Part shown: positions 46,946-57,385 of the stretch, in pieces
Layout of the letters: each line of letters starts with the position of its first letter
Numbering within the stretch: position 1 is the stretch's first letter
Program-made: the position numbers and the translations under genes
The notes under the pieces: model-generated
Told to the model about the DNA's origin: nothing
What the model saw: only the letters and a program-made list of their open reading frames with translations
Databases searched by the model: none
Source of the DNA: Heliocybe sulcata
Taxonomy: Eukaryota; Basidiomycota; Agaricomycetes; Gloeophyllales; Gloeophyllaceae
Assembly (NCBI GenBank): GCA_004369045.1
Contig: ML213516.1
Span: 497,517 to 561,516 of the forward strand
Length of the DNA stretch: 64,000 bases
Direction: 5' to 3'

Positions 46946-47361
46946 AGGTCTATTGTATACAGTGTGAAGGTGTAGCACCGACGTGTCTAGGATCGACCTT
47001 GTGTAGCTTGAGGCTTGTGGCGCGGGATCCCCGCCGATGCGGCAGTTTCACATCAGTGGCGTGAGGTTCAGGTTGACGGTTACGACTACCCGACGCGCTA
47101 GACTGATGCTTTAACGCAAGTTGATAGACGAGACGAGCTAGTGGCCGACCGTCTGCAGAGGCTTGGGCGTATAGCGTCGGGTGGGTTCAGCAGTGTTCCA
47201 AAATTGTAGATTCATCTTGGTACCTGACGCCAGTGATCCGGTCGGCGTCTATTGGGTGCTGCGTGGCTATGAATCAAATGAAAATGCGAGCCGTGCTAAT
47301 ATAAAACCGTGCACCACGGTGAGACGGGGCGCGTTGTTTCGCTGGGGTATCGACCAAGTCT
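46946..47361. other. intergenic, LYS2 3' end and promoter of membrane protein
   Basis: No gene signal. It holds the LYS2 terminator and the promoter of the following membrane protein. Confidence 0.4.
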
Positions 47362-49245
47362 ATGTCGCTCTTTGACCACCCATGGAAGCAGCCTGATCTT
47401 ACTACCAGCACGGACGAGTACCTTCGGGTGGCGTCTCTCTCTATAGCCTTGTACGAGTGAGTGCAGTAAAATATCCCGTACTTTTCCCTCGCTACCACTG
47501 ATACGTTCGACGACGGGTCTTAGCTATATCATAACACTCCCAGCGGAATGGAGATTCTACTCTAGCCAACGTTCTCTCTTGCAGCCCAGGTACTTTCTAC
47601 GGAATACTGCCGCTTTCCCCATGAGTACTGATGCCACAATGTTCCAGTTTCTCTTGCTGTCTATTCTTCCTCATACGGTAGGAGCGGAAACATATAGCTC
47701 AATAACTCGCGCTCAGAGCAAGCAGCTATGTCAGTGCGCTAGTAATGGTCCTCAGCAATATCGGTTTCTTCTCGCGCTCCTTTATTGCTGAATCATGCCG
47801 TCGATACTATATTGTAGCTCCTATCTTCAAAGGTGAGCTCGTCCACTTTCATGGCGAATAATGGCGGATGTTGAGTACGTCTCCTAGTCTTCCAGAGCAT
47901 GATATCTCAAACTATCCTAGGACTCCGGTTTGGCTAAACTCTCTATTGCTCTACGTCCTGCTGATGTGTTTTGTGTTTGACTAGAACATATAATATCTCT
48001 CGCAGGTCCCGCGTAGTGGGCGCTGTGCTTCTTGTGCTATTTTTGATTGTAACTGTGGTAAGTGCCATCCAACCATCATTTGTTCTGCAAAGCCAAGAAG
48101 CCATGCCTAGCTCCAGTGGTTCACTAACATGTATGAACGAATGCGTGAGTGATCCCTCGCTGACAGTGACGACTCTATTTGAACATACATGTCCAGCAAT
48201 ATCCGATTCTGTAAGGTAGCACACGTCCTGCATTTGGCTCGTCCTGACGAGAGCGCTTTTGTCTATAGGGCAAGTAAGTGTGACCAGTATGCAGCTCAAG
48301 CAGCGCGGGCTGATGCAATGCCGCCCCAGCTGCGTCCCAGGAAACGCGGAAGAACACCTGGTCGCCTGGCTCTATTACCTCTTCTCCATGTTTTACGACT
48401 TTGCGACCCTTTGTATATCTGTGTATTATCTATCTCAGTTTACCGCGAAACGGTCGAAGAGGTAGGTCGGCAGTCCTAGACCGTCCATGCTGTGAGCTGA
48501 ATGTTGCGTCAGTACACGGCTAGCCCGGGCTATCAGAATGTCAGTGCAGCAGCGGACAGTCTGGCAGCGAGTCGTTGAATAGGTTCTCTAGGATGCTTTA
48601 TGATGGCCTAGCGTATTTTGTTGCTTTGACCGGTAGGTGACCAGCCACGAATTTCTTCGACAAGGACGGCGCAGGCTTATCGAGCAAATGCAGGCGTCAA
48701 TATCTTCAACACTATACTTTACAGAGCAAGCGATGAGGCTCTGCAGGTGCGTCTCATCATCACCTTCACATACGTTACTCGTCTGACATCCGCCTCTCAG
48801 TCCGCTGGGTAAGGACCTGGTCATCCTCTATCTCCTCGTTTACTGACACCACCTAGTGCTTCTTTGGGCTACGCAGTAACATGGATCATGAGCCAAAAGA
48901 TCCTCATTCGGCTACACAGTGCGCAAGCTCTTATTAAACTGCACCTTCTCCACACTAACTCCTGCCACAGACGCCGCCGCGGATCACGCACAAGACACAG
49001 CCCCGGCCGTGATCGTCGCCCACCCCCTCCGCTCCGCACGCGATATCAACGACGCCGTGCGCTCGCAGTTCGAACTGAACAGCATCGACCACGTCTCCAA
49101 GGCCGGCCACGCAGAGGAGCAGCAGCAGCTTTCCGTCGAAGTGCGCGTGGAGCGCTTCATGACGGTCGAGTACGATCCGGAGGCGTATGGCAGGGAGAGC
49201 CACGGGCTGAGATCGATATGGGGGTCCGCTAGCGGCCATCGATAG
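47362..49245 (+). CDS. multipass membrane protein with DUF6533-like N-terminus (copy 2)
   Basis: Start MSLFDHPWKQPDL at 47362. Exons join to YLRVASLSIALYDYIITLPAEW, RFYSSQRSLLQPSFSCCL, FFLIRYVSALVMVLSNIGF, ESCRRYYIVAPIFK, then MISQTILGLRTYNISRRS and VVGAVLLVLFLIVTV. A hydrophobic stretch reads HLVAWLYYLFSMFYDF and leads to CISVYYLSQFTAKRS. After further introns come MLYDGLAYFVALT, NILNTILYRASDEALQ-like pieces and LGYAVTWIMSQKILIRLH. The C-terminus is hydrophilic (VERFMTVEYD). About nine exons. The xYDYxxTLPxEW start and the RTYNISRRS loop are typical of a large Agaricomycete membrane family. Seven helices are expected. Function unknown. Middle exon limits are less certain. Confidence 0.75.
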
Positions 49246-49771
49246 ACTCGCACATTGTATAGACATGGAAGCTGAAGTCGTCAATACACGTACACAGCGG
49301 ATAACGGGAAGTAGCTCTTGCGGTGCTTGAGAGAGCGAAGGGGAGGCAGACTGCCCGCGTGAAGTTGCACCTTCCGTACATACAGCGGGCTGCGAGAGCA
49401 AGAGACCATAGCCCCAGAGTATCCCTGAGCACGGTCTCCGAAGTATCCTTCGACTTACTGCTAGTCCCTTTCCATCCCAGTTTGATCCCCACTGTCGCAA
49501 CTATTCACACTCCCCCTCAGCTCAGATGTGCAACATGCTACGGGCAAACTCACCCCTCAGCAGAGCCGCATTGCTACTGGATCCAGACCTAGATAGCTGC
49601 ATAGTGGTCACGTTACGCGGTCAAACACAAAAGATAACAGTTGACGGGGCGATCACGGTGCACTGTACACGAAAACAAATACGCTATCGAGATCCCTAAA
49701 AGATGTAGTGCAATTTTCAGTCTCGTCTGGCACCAATGCGAATACAGGCACACAGATAACCTCCCAGGAGC
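49246..49771. other. convergent intergenic region
   Basis: The 3' ends of the membrane protein gene and the minus-strand KH-domain gene meet here. No frame or repeat of note. Confidence 0.4.
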
Positions 49772-51304
49772 TCACGCAGGCGGAGGTGGAGGCGGAGCAG
49801 GGTCAGCGGGTGGAGGAGGCACAGCGCCACCGGGGGCCGCTGGAGAAGCTCCCGTTGCAGCGGCAGGATCGTACCCTTGCTGAGCGTAGTAATGAGCGTA
49901 CTGCTGCTGTTGCTGGGCAGCCCACTCTTTGAATTCAGGGGAATTGACATCATAACCGTACGCAGCCCTTGTAAGATACAGCATAAGAAATTAGCTCAGA
50001 TAATGGGAGATAACCAGTAGTCCTCACCAGTAAGCAGCGTAGGCGTCTGCGTCGTTGGCGGAGGGAATGGCGCCGCCACCAGGGGCTCCACCGGGAGGTG
50101 GGGGTGGCTGGCTGCCATCAGGGGGAGGAGGCGGAGGTGGTGATGCGCCTGAGGGTGGAGGAGGAGCACCAGGTTGGCCACCATAGCCCTGTCAGTTGAA
50201 GGAATGATGCGTCCGTGAGAGCGAGTAGGGTTGACGGGACATATACAAAGGAGCCAGGCATGATACGCACAGTGTAGGCCGTAGCGTAGGATGCGTACTG
50301 CATCTGCGCTCGATGAAGCTCCATTTGCTGTTCCTGGAGCCATTGCGCAACTTTGCCATGCTCTGCTCGGACTACTTCAAGAAGGTCCTCAGTCAGCACT
50401 TTAGCACGGGCGACTTGCGACTCGTCTGGACCGCTGCAACGCAAGTAAAGTTGAAATCAACTGGACTACGGCGGATAGCAATAATCTAACGCACGTCACA
50501 TGTATGTACATGGGCACCTCTTCTTCTCGGCCTGTTTCCTGATTCACAAAGCCGGATCCGAGACCCTTGATCTGAACACGGGTACCCGTTTCTTGCTGGA
50601 TGTACTTGACGAACTGTCCTGAAGGACCGACAACTTTCGCGCGTACGTTAAAGTTACGAATTGACTCGAGTTCGATTGGTAGCTTCTCTTCAGGCCATTT
50701 TCGCTACATTGTGGCGCGGATGATCGTGTTCAGATCACAGCGCAGTTAAGCATGCAGCAGAACGACGGGATCACAGGTGCAAACTCACCTTTTCACGTAA
50801 CCGAGTGCTCTTGTCCTCAACCAAAGGTCCCAAATCCGTATTGATAAGTTCATTGACCTTGTCGATCGCACTCTGCAGCACCTCCCTCGTCGACGCGGAT
50901 ATATGAAGGTAAAGCGGCGGGTCCTTCTCTGTAGCCTTTGCTCTGTCTGGATACCAGGTGCCCTTGGTACTAACGGAGGCACCAGTCTCATCGTGTATCT
51001 AGCAGCGGTCAGTTGAGATCAACACCAAAGACCAGACTCTCACTTGTTGTTGTGTAGACCCCTTCGTCAACATATACCGATTTCTCACATCATTGATGTC
51101 GATGTCGTGAGTATAGTCAGCATCATGCGGGTCCTTGCCAGGGAACGCAGTGGCCGCTCCTCCTGCATACTGCGCCGCGATCTTTGCGGCAATAGCTGCC
51201 GCTGCAGCCGCGGCCTCGGTCGCTGTCTTCCCGTCGTCAATCTTGACCGCCTTTGACGGTGACTCGTCTCCCTCAGGCTCGTCCCATTTGCGTTTGGAAG
51301 ACAT
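49772..51304 (-). CDS. KH-domain RNA-binding splicing protein, KHDC4/BLOM7-like
   Basis: Start MSSKRKWDEPEGDESPSKAVK at 51304. An alanine-rich helix (TATEAAAAAAAIAAKIAAQY) is followed by HDIDINDVRNRYMLTKGSTQQQ, the family hallmark. The first KH-like part has HDETGASVSTKGTWYPD and PPLYLHISAST. The second has RNFNVRAKVVGPSGQFVKYI (GPSG is the GxxG loop) and ETGTRVQIKGLGSGF. The tail is proline-rich and repetitive (PPPPSGASPPPPPP, YAHYYAQQGYDPAAATG) and ends PPPPPPA. KHDC4 relatives bind pre-mRNA near the spliceosome; similar tails recruit WW or SH3 proteins. About 400 residues, with four to five introns. It is divergent from the ubiquitin protease gene by 250 bp. Confidence 0.88.
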
Positions 51305-51554
51305 TGGTGTGGTAGAGGGAAGAAACAGGTATTTGCGTATATTTGTGGTGAGTGGCGATACTCTGCATTGATCAGGCACAACATGCGCCGGCGGCCCGTT
51401 ACTGCGTATAGCTCGGAATTGGTACCTGTAAGAATGTCGATTCATCACGGCTTTACCTGCTAGGACCTTTTGTTCTCGCTATTTCCTGCGTTAGAACCTG
51501 GACAACACTCTTTTAAAACGGCTTGGTTGAGCAGTGCGACGAGGCCACCAAATC
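51305..51554. promoter_or_regulatory. divergent promoter region, KH protein and ubiquitin protease
   Basis: A 250-bp back-to-back promoter region with no convincing TATA box. Confidence 0.5.
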
Positions 51555-54500
51555 ATGGCAAAAGGCAAGAAGCCGACTACTCAGGAACTCTACGAGGCTC
51601 GCAAGAAGAGAGAAGAGGAGGAGAAGGTTGCATTCTTACCACCGGGCTTGATAAATCACGGGAATACCTGCTTTATGAACTCGGTATTGCAGGGGGTACG
51701 TCCTGCAAGTCTAATCGTAGAGCTCCGGTGGCGTTCTCACCCGTCCGTAGCTTATAGCGACTCCTTTGCTATATGACTTGGTCCATTTCCAGCCGATCCC
51801 ACCGTCGATACAGGATGGGACAGTAACGTCTCCTATTCTGGCCAGTCGATCGCCACAACTGACAAACGGCCACGGGCTGGGTGGCGAGTACGAGAAGGAG
51901 TGGGTGGAGGGAATGGCGTTAGGGGATGTGTTCGTCAGAGTCATGGAGAAGGCCTGGCATATCCAAAATGACCGACGGAGAGAGCATATGAGTCCAAAGT
52001 AAGTATATTATACATGAATCCACATTAACATTACAGTTCGCGGAGATGTTCAGGACACTGATCGACGGTTAGGGAGCTTCTTTCTGCTATTGGGCGCAAG
52101 TACGACCAGTACCTCGATTTTCGACAGCAAGACGCACACGAATTCCTGAGCCACTTGCTCGATGCCATGCGCATGGAGGAATTGGACGTAAGGAGTCACT
52201 GGCATTACTACGTACACGAGGGTCGTCTCACATTAACTTCTAGATAATCAAACAACGCCAGCCCCCACCGCCCAAGAAGAAGCGCCGGCGCTCATCCAAG
52301 CAACCGTTCGCATCTTCTTCGGCAGCAGGCGCAGCTTCACCGCGCACCGCGCAATTCCAGACATCTCTCCCCCCTCTCCTGGAAAGCTCCAAGTCCAGCC
52401 GCCCATCGCCCGAGGCTGAAGGGGACGTGCCAGCACCTTCTCCACTCCCGTCCTCACTCGAAGAGACCCTCGCGACCTTCTCTGACATGCTCTTCGGCGG
52501 AAAACTGGCAAGCTTCCTCGTGTGCGAAAAGTGCAAGCACATCTCGTGCACCTACGAGGACTTTAACGACCTCAGCCTGAGCATCAAACCCGAGGACTAT
52601 GCGCGCGAGCGCAAGCGCGACAAGCTGAAGACCTTTGCGAAGAAGCTTCGATTGCGGCCGAGCACAGCGCCAGGCGTCCCCCGCTCCTCATCAGTCCCCG
52701 CGAGTCCTATCCGCCGCAATTCTGACGAGGCTGCTGAGCACGAGCCGCTGGTGGAGCACCAGCATGTCCGCAGGCGAAGTATCGACGCGACGCCAGCTAC
52801 GGAGGAACTCCCCGGGAGCAGTCTCCGGAACCTGGCGGCCAGTTCGGAGTTTGAGCCCCCCGCGACAGAAGATGGACAGGAGGGCGGGGTCGATAAAGTA
52901 TCGGAGGACAAGGACAAGGACCACGTCGAATTCGTGGTCGTCGAGAAGCCGGAGAAGGACAAGAAGGAGAAGGAGGATAATGACTGGGTAAAGCTTGGGA
53001 GACGAATAAGCATGTCCGTGGCGATGGGGATGGGGAAGAAGGACAGGGAGAGGCGTAGCCGGTCTATGGAGAGGGTCCGATCGACCGAGTCTGAGCGCGG
53101 CAAGTCCAAGAATAAAGACGGCGAAGATATCGCCTCGTCGCCTGCTCCGTCGGTGCAGCACTTTAGCCCTCCCTCCCCTGCCATCCCAATCAAGAATAGA
53201 GAGCCACCCTCCCGGACTGCAAGCCCCTCCCCCAATTTCTCCGCGTCGCCGCTCGTCTCGGGTTCCCCTCTGATGCCGATAATCCGACGCGCTGGGAGCC
53301 CGTCTCTAATGGGCGGCAAGCAAGTCAAAACGCCCCGCCCGCCGAAGCTGTCGCGCGAAGAGTCCGCGTACCTCCGGCGCCTCCTCGCGGACGTGCAGCT
53401 CCCCACGTCGTCGCACCCGCTCGCGCTCTTCCGGCCGCCGTCGTTCACCGGCTCGCATCCGACACACCATCCTCACTCCTCCGCGTCGGCGACGAGTACG
53501 GCGGCGCAGAGTCTCTGGGCGAAGCTCGGGCAGATTCCCAGTATCGAGGAGTGTCTGAGGCTGTTTACGTCTGTGGAGGTGTTGGAGGGGGAGAATATGG
53601 TCGGGTGCAGGCGGTGTTGGAAGATTGCGAACGGGACGTATCAGAAGCGGCCGAAAAGTGAGAAGAACCGCGAACGCGCGGGGATTGATGTCGAGGACTC
53701 GGAGACGTCGGAAGAAAGCGTTCGGCGAGCGGAAAGGGGGGCTAGTCGGTCGCCGTCAGCGTCGCCTGCTGTACAGGCGCGTTCGTTGCCGGCGTCGATT
53801 CGGGACGCGTCGCCCGGTCGCGATCTGCGTTCTGAGCCGCTGGCGTCCGCGCCGGATCTACAAGCCGAGGTCGTGTCTCCTGCCTCCTCTACCGCTTCAC
53901 TTAGTGCACAGTCAGCTCGGTCGTCGCTCCTCCCCGCGCAAGCAGAAGCTGGGACATCCGTATCGTCTGTTGCCGCTACTGTAGCTTCGTATCTCCCATC
54001 GGCGCTCAGACTTGAGGCTGCGCCGCTGGATTCATCACAGGCGAGCCCTTCCCCCGAGGTCATCCCAGAATACCGCGGGTTCCCCGTCCCTTCTATTTCG
54101 ACGACTGCTGCGCCGGAGTCTCCGTCCGCCACGAAGCCGCTTCCGAGTCTGCCTGTGGATAGCATGGGCGCGTCGACGTCGAGAAGTTCGCTGAGCGCAC
54201 CGCCGGTGCGCTACGGGCGCGGGAAGCAGGAGAGGAAGGGCGACGAGTCGGAGAGCGAGGTGGAGAGCGAGAGCGAGGGGTCGGGCGCGGAGAGCGATGC
54301 GTCGGGGTTTTCGGATGGCTCGGCGTATGCGTCGCCTGGCGTGTCGCAGGAGAACCTGGCGCGGGGTGTGGGTCTCGGGTTGAATTTGGACGAGGGGGCG
54401 AGGAGGAAGACGCCGAGATCGAAGCAAGTGGTTTTTCGGAGGGCGTACAAGCGGTATCTCATTGCGACTGCGCCGCCTGTGTTGATTATCCATTTGAAGC

Positions 54501-55003
54501 GGTTCCAGCAGATCTCGAAGAGCCCCGCGCTGTCGTCGTTCTCGAGCGGGTTTAGGAAGCTGGATGAGTTTGTGGCGTTTCCGGAGTACCTCGATCTGGG
54601 TCCTTATCTTGCGCCGAATAAGGAGGAGTTTGGGCTGGGGAGCGAGGGGGGAGAGGAGAAGGCCCGGCAGAGACGGCAGGGGAAGTGTATGTATAGGCTG
54701 TACGCCGTGGTTGTGCATATCGGGAATATGGTGAGTGTATGCAGGGTACGTGCGGGTGAGAGCAGTGCTGACGGACGGGTCTTGTAGCTTGGGGGTCACT
54801 ACGTTGCGTATACTGCCCTCCCCGATGCACGTTCGCCCGTGTCGCAGCAGTCGGATGCGGCGGGCAGTGATGGGGCGCAGCAGGAGCGCTCTCATGCTGC
54901 TACCCGGCAGTGGGCGTACATCAGCGACACTGTCGTGCGGCTGACTACACTTGAGGAGGTGCTCAAGGCGAAAGCGTATTTATGTATGTATGAGAGGATC
55001 TAG
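51555..55003 (+). CDS. ubiquitin-specific protease (USP/UBP family, C19)
   Basis: Start MAKGKKPTTQELYEARKK at 51555. The Cys box is GLINHGNTCFMNSVLQG (catalytic Cys in NTCF). A second exon gives TPLLYDLVHFQP. After DFRQQDAHEFLSHLLD and a basic stretch PPPKKKRRRSSKQP comes the long exon near 52243-54730 with FLVCEKCKHISCTYEDFNDL, a zinc-binding finger pair (CEKC and CRRC further on), LPPVLIIHLKRFQ-like APPVLIIHLKRF and LDEFVAFPEYLDL. The His box LGGHYVAYTALPD lies after the last intron, and the end is KAYLCMYERI. The catalytic domain is split by a Ser-rich low-complexity insert of over 500 residues. USPs remove ubiquitin; this architecture resembles USP16/45, but orthology is not certain. About 1,000 residues or more. 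Confidence 0.9.
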
Positions 55004-55723
55004 TGTATTCTACATTCTCGGATTGTTTAATGGACCGTCGGTTGCATGGACCTGATAGAAAGGCAGTACATATCGTATAGTCATGTTGTTGCTTGGTTCA
55101 TGTAGCGAGATAGCTTGTACCTTTAGCGCAGTGCCCGTTGTATCGGTACGATCTGGAACTCGGCGTCCCGTTCATTAAGTGCTGCCCTGGATGTGGGTTA
55201 TTCGTGGGGTTCGGAATGGTTCTTTCAGGTCCCCGATAAGTTGGATTGTCAGCGTTGATGCACGCAAATCCGACGTATGGTCGTGCCTGAGGTGTGTTGG
55301 GGCGGAAGCTTTTCAAGTGGATGTACTAGCTAGTTCTCTCTCCTTCGGCGGTGGTAGGGATCGACAGCCTCCGCCAATTTACAGTTATTCGTGCTATAGG
55401 TGATCAAGCTTAAGTCCTCTGCCGAATCCTGTCCTCCCAAAGATCTCCAGAAAAAGCTATATGATTGCCGTTTATAGCCCGAATAGTTGAATGGATAGAG
55501 TCCAGCAAGTCGGCGAGTCTCAAGATCTCAGGTACACGCCTCGATCCACTAAACGCCGACTGGCCGCCCCGGGATGGTTGAAAAGCGCCGTGCACGTTCG
55601 TGAGGACGCAAGACGAGTGGGCAGCGATTCGCCCCTGTTCGGACAACCTTTTGAACAGCGAAATACGATGAACTGGGCAATATATGTCCACAGCGCGTCT
55701 GGCCAACCGTCTTACTGGGCACC
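55004..55723. other. intergenic, no gene seen
   Basis: About 720 bp between two same-strand genes. It holds a USP 3' end and the promoter of the next gene. The minus-strand frame at 55410-55706 has no family features. Confidence 0.4.
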
Positions 55724-56970
55724 ATGAACTTTTTAACAGAAGAGCCCGAGCCTCTGTCTCCCACTTCCACGCTCTTCAGTCCGCCTCCTCCAAGGCAAGT
55801 CGAAGAATCCCATGTCGCCAAGACGCTCACGAACCCCCCACAGCTACACGGCCGAAGCCCCCGACATGCGCCGTCAGTACAGCGACCAAGACCACGCGCC
55901 ATCTGCGACCTATCCCTCGCCGACCACTCCAGGTCGCGTGCGGCAGTTCGCCACGAGCCCGCCGGCCCCGACCAACCCGCTGCCGTCCCCGCCCATGGAG
56001 CCGCGCTCGTACCACGACGAGCGCCCTCCCCGCGGACCCCCCTCCTCCGCGTCCTCGCAATCGAGCAACGCCCGCCACTCGGGCCCCGTGAGCCCCCTCC
56101 TCCTAACCCCGTACGTACCCCCAGTCCAATCCCCACAGCACCCTAAACACCAACACCCGGCCACCCTCCAAAGTCCCGAAGCGCGCAGACCCACCGCCCA
56201 TCCCACGCGCTACTCCTTCTCCCAACTCTCCCCCACCTCCATGATCATCGCCCCCATCGAATCCACCGGCCCCTCCCGCGCCGACGACGCGCTCTACCAC
56301 ATCTCCGTCAGCCTCAACTGCTTCTTCCCCGCCGCCTACACCACCACCGTCCGCCGCGGCGGCTCCCCCTCCGGCCCGCTCGTCGGCGAGATCGAGTGAG
56401 CCCCCTCCCCGCCCATACTATATCTCACCCCTCTCAAAATTCATATCACAGACTCGGCAACCCCGACCACAAGAAAAAAGACCGAATCGGCACAGTCCGC
56501 ATCGGCAGCACAAAAGTCTGGCTCGCCAAAGTCTTCAAAAAGGGCGCAGGCAACCACAAGACCGTCAGTCCCTCCCTCCCTCCCTTCCCTTCCCGCTAAC
56601 AAGCCCCTTTACAATCCAGTCCGCTTTTTCATGGAAAAACCCCTACTCGTGGGAATTCCCAGGAAACACCCAGCTCCTCTGGAACTGCTCCGACCACGTC
56701 AAAAAGGTATGCCCCCCCTTCCCACTCCCTCCCTTCCCCTCCCCGCTCAACCAACTTGAAACGCAGTGCCACCGCGTCAGCTACACCGCCGGCCGCGACA
56801 CCACCCCCCTCGTCGCCACCTTCAACCCCCCACACACAGACGACAAGGACGTCGTCGTCGTCCTCTCCCCCGCCAGCCTCGAGGTCGCCGGCCTCAACGA
56901 CCAAGAAACCCTCGACCATATCGTCATCTCCGTCCTCCTCATAGAGCGGAACAGACTTTGCCAATTTTAG
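55724..56970 (+). CDS. DUF6593-like protein with low-complexity N-terminus
   Basis: Start MNFLTEEPEPLSPTS at 55724. The first exon ends PPPP, and the best continuation uses a GC-AG intron (AAG/GCAAGT to CACAG, 55795-55843) that joins in frame to SYTAEAPDMRRQYSDQDHA. Without it, ATG at 55812 is the start. The N-terminal half is Pro/Ser-rich. The C-terminal half is a beta-rich domain: MIIAPIESTGPS, YHISVSLNCFFPAAYTTT, GEIELGNPDHKKKDRIGTV, TSAFSWKNPYSWEF and LWNCSDHVKKCHRVSY, then VVVVLSPASLEVAGL and VISVLLIERNRL. DUF6593 domains have this strand pattern and are common in Agaricomycetes; no function is known. Introns of about 50-55 bp near 56400, 56565 and 56706. Confidence 0.75.
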
Positions 56971-57145
56971 AGCTCTATCTTCCCTCTTGTACTACCAGTA
57001 TCGTTATTATTCCTTCCCTTCAGATGACCTGGATATTATACCTCCCAACCCTGGGTATCAGAATTGCCTCTAAAACACTCCGTACCGCAAACCGTGTCGA
57101 TTTTCTTCCAGCCATGCAGATCAAAAGACTTTCTCATGCGGCATA

Positions 57146-57227
57146 TTCGGATACGGGGAATCGAACCCCGAGCTACCGCGTTCCATTAACTGAGAGGCGG
57201 TAATGTTAACCATTACACCATATCCGA
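57146..57227 (-). tRNA. tRNA-Glu (anticodon CUC) with 10-nt intron
   Basis: Read on the minus strand, the acceptor stem TCGGATA pairs with TATCCGA, followed by discriminator A. The D arm is GTGTAATGGTTAACAT. The anticodon arm is ACCGC-CTCTCA-intron-C-GCGGT with anticodon CTC. The T arm is CGGGG-TTCGATT-CCCCG. The intron GTTAATGGAA (57181-57190 on the plus strand) sits between positions 37 and 38, the canonical site. All stems pair fully. The DNA lies between the DUF6593-like gene and the second alcohol dehydrogenase. Confidence 0.95.
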
Positions 57228-57385
57228 TGAATCACACCCTGATTGATCCACACTACTCCACACCAAACTCTACTCTCATCCACAAGAAACAAGTCCTATT
57301 CACAATCTCCTCTACAAGTGTACACAGTGCGTTCCGATAACACTATACATTATTTGCTACTGCCACAAAGAGAATACTTCACTTC

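Noticed and set aside
52597-53448. 283-codon minus-strand open frame opposite the ubiquitin protease
   Set aside because: It mirrors the Ser/Arg-rich coding strand, where codon bias keeps the antisense open. It has no domains and no splice context of its own.
54035-54895. 286-codon minus-strand frame, Arg/Pro-rich
   Set aside because: Antisense shadow of the GC-rich end of the ubiquitin protease, crossing its last intron without any matching signal.
55549-56136. 195-codon glycine-rich minus-strand frame
   Set aside because: Antisense of the Pro/Ser-rich N-terminus of the DUF6593-like gene.
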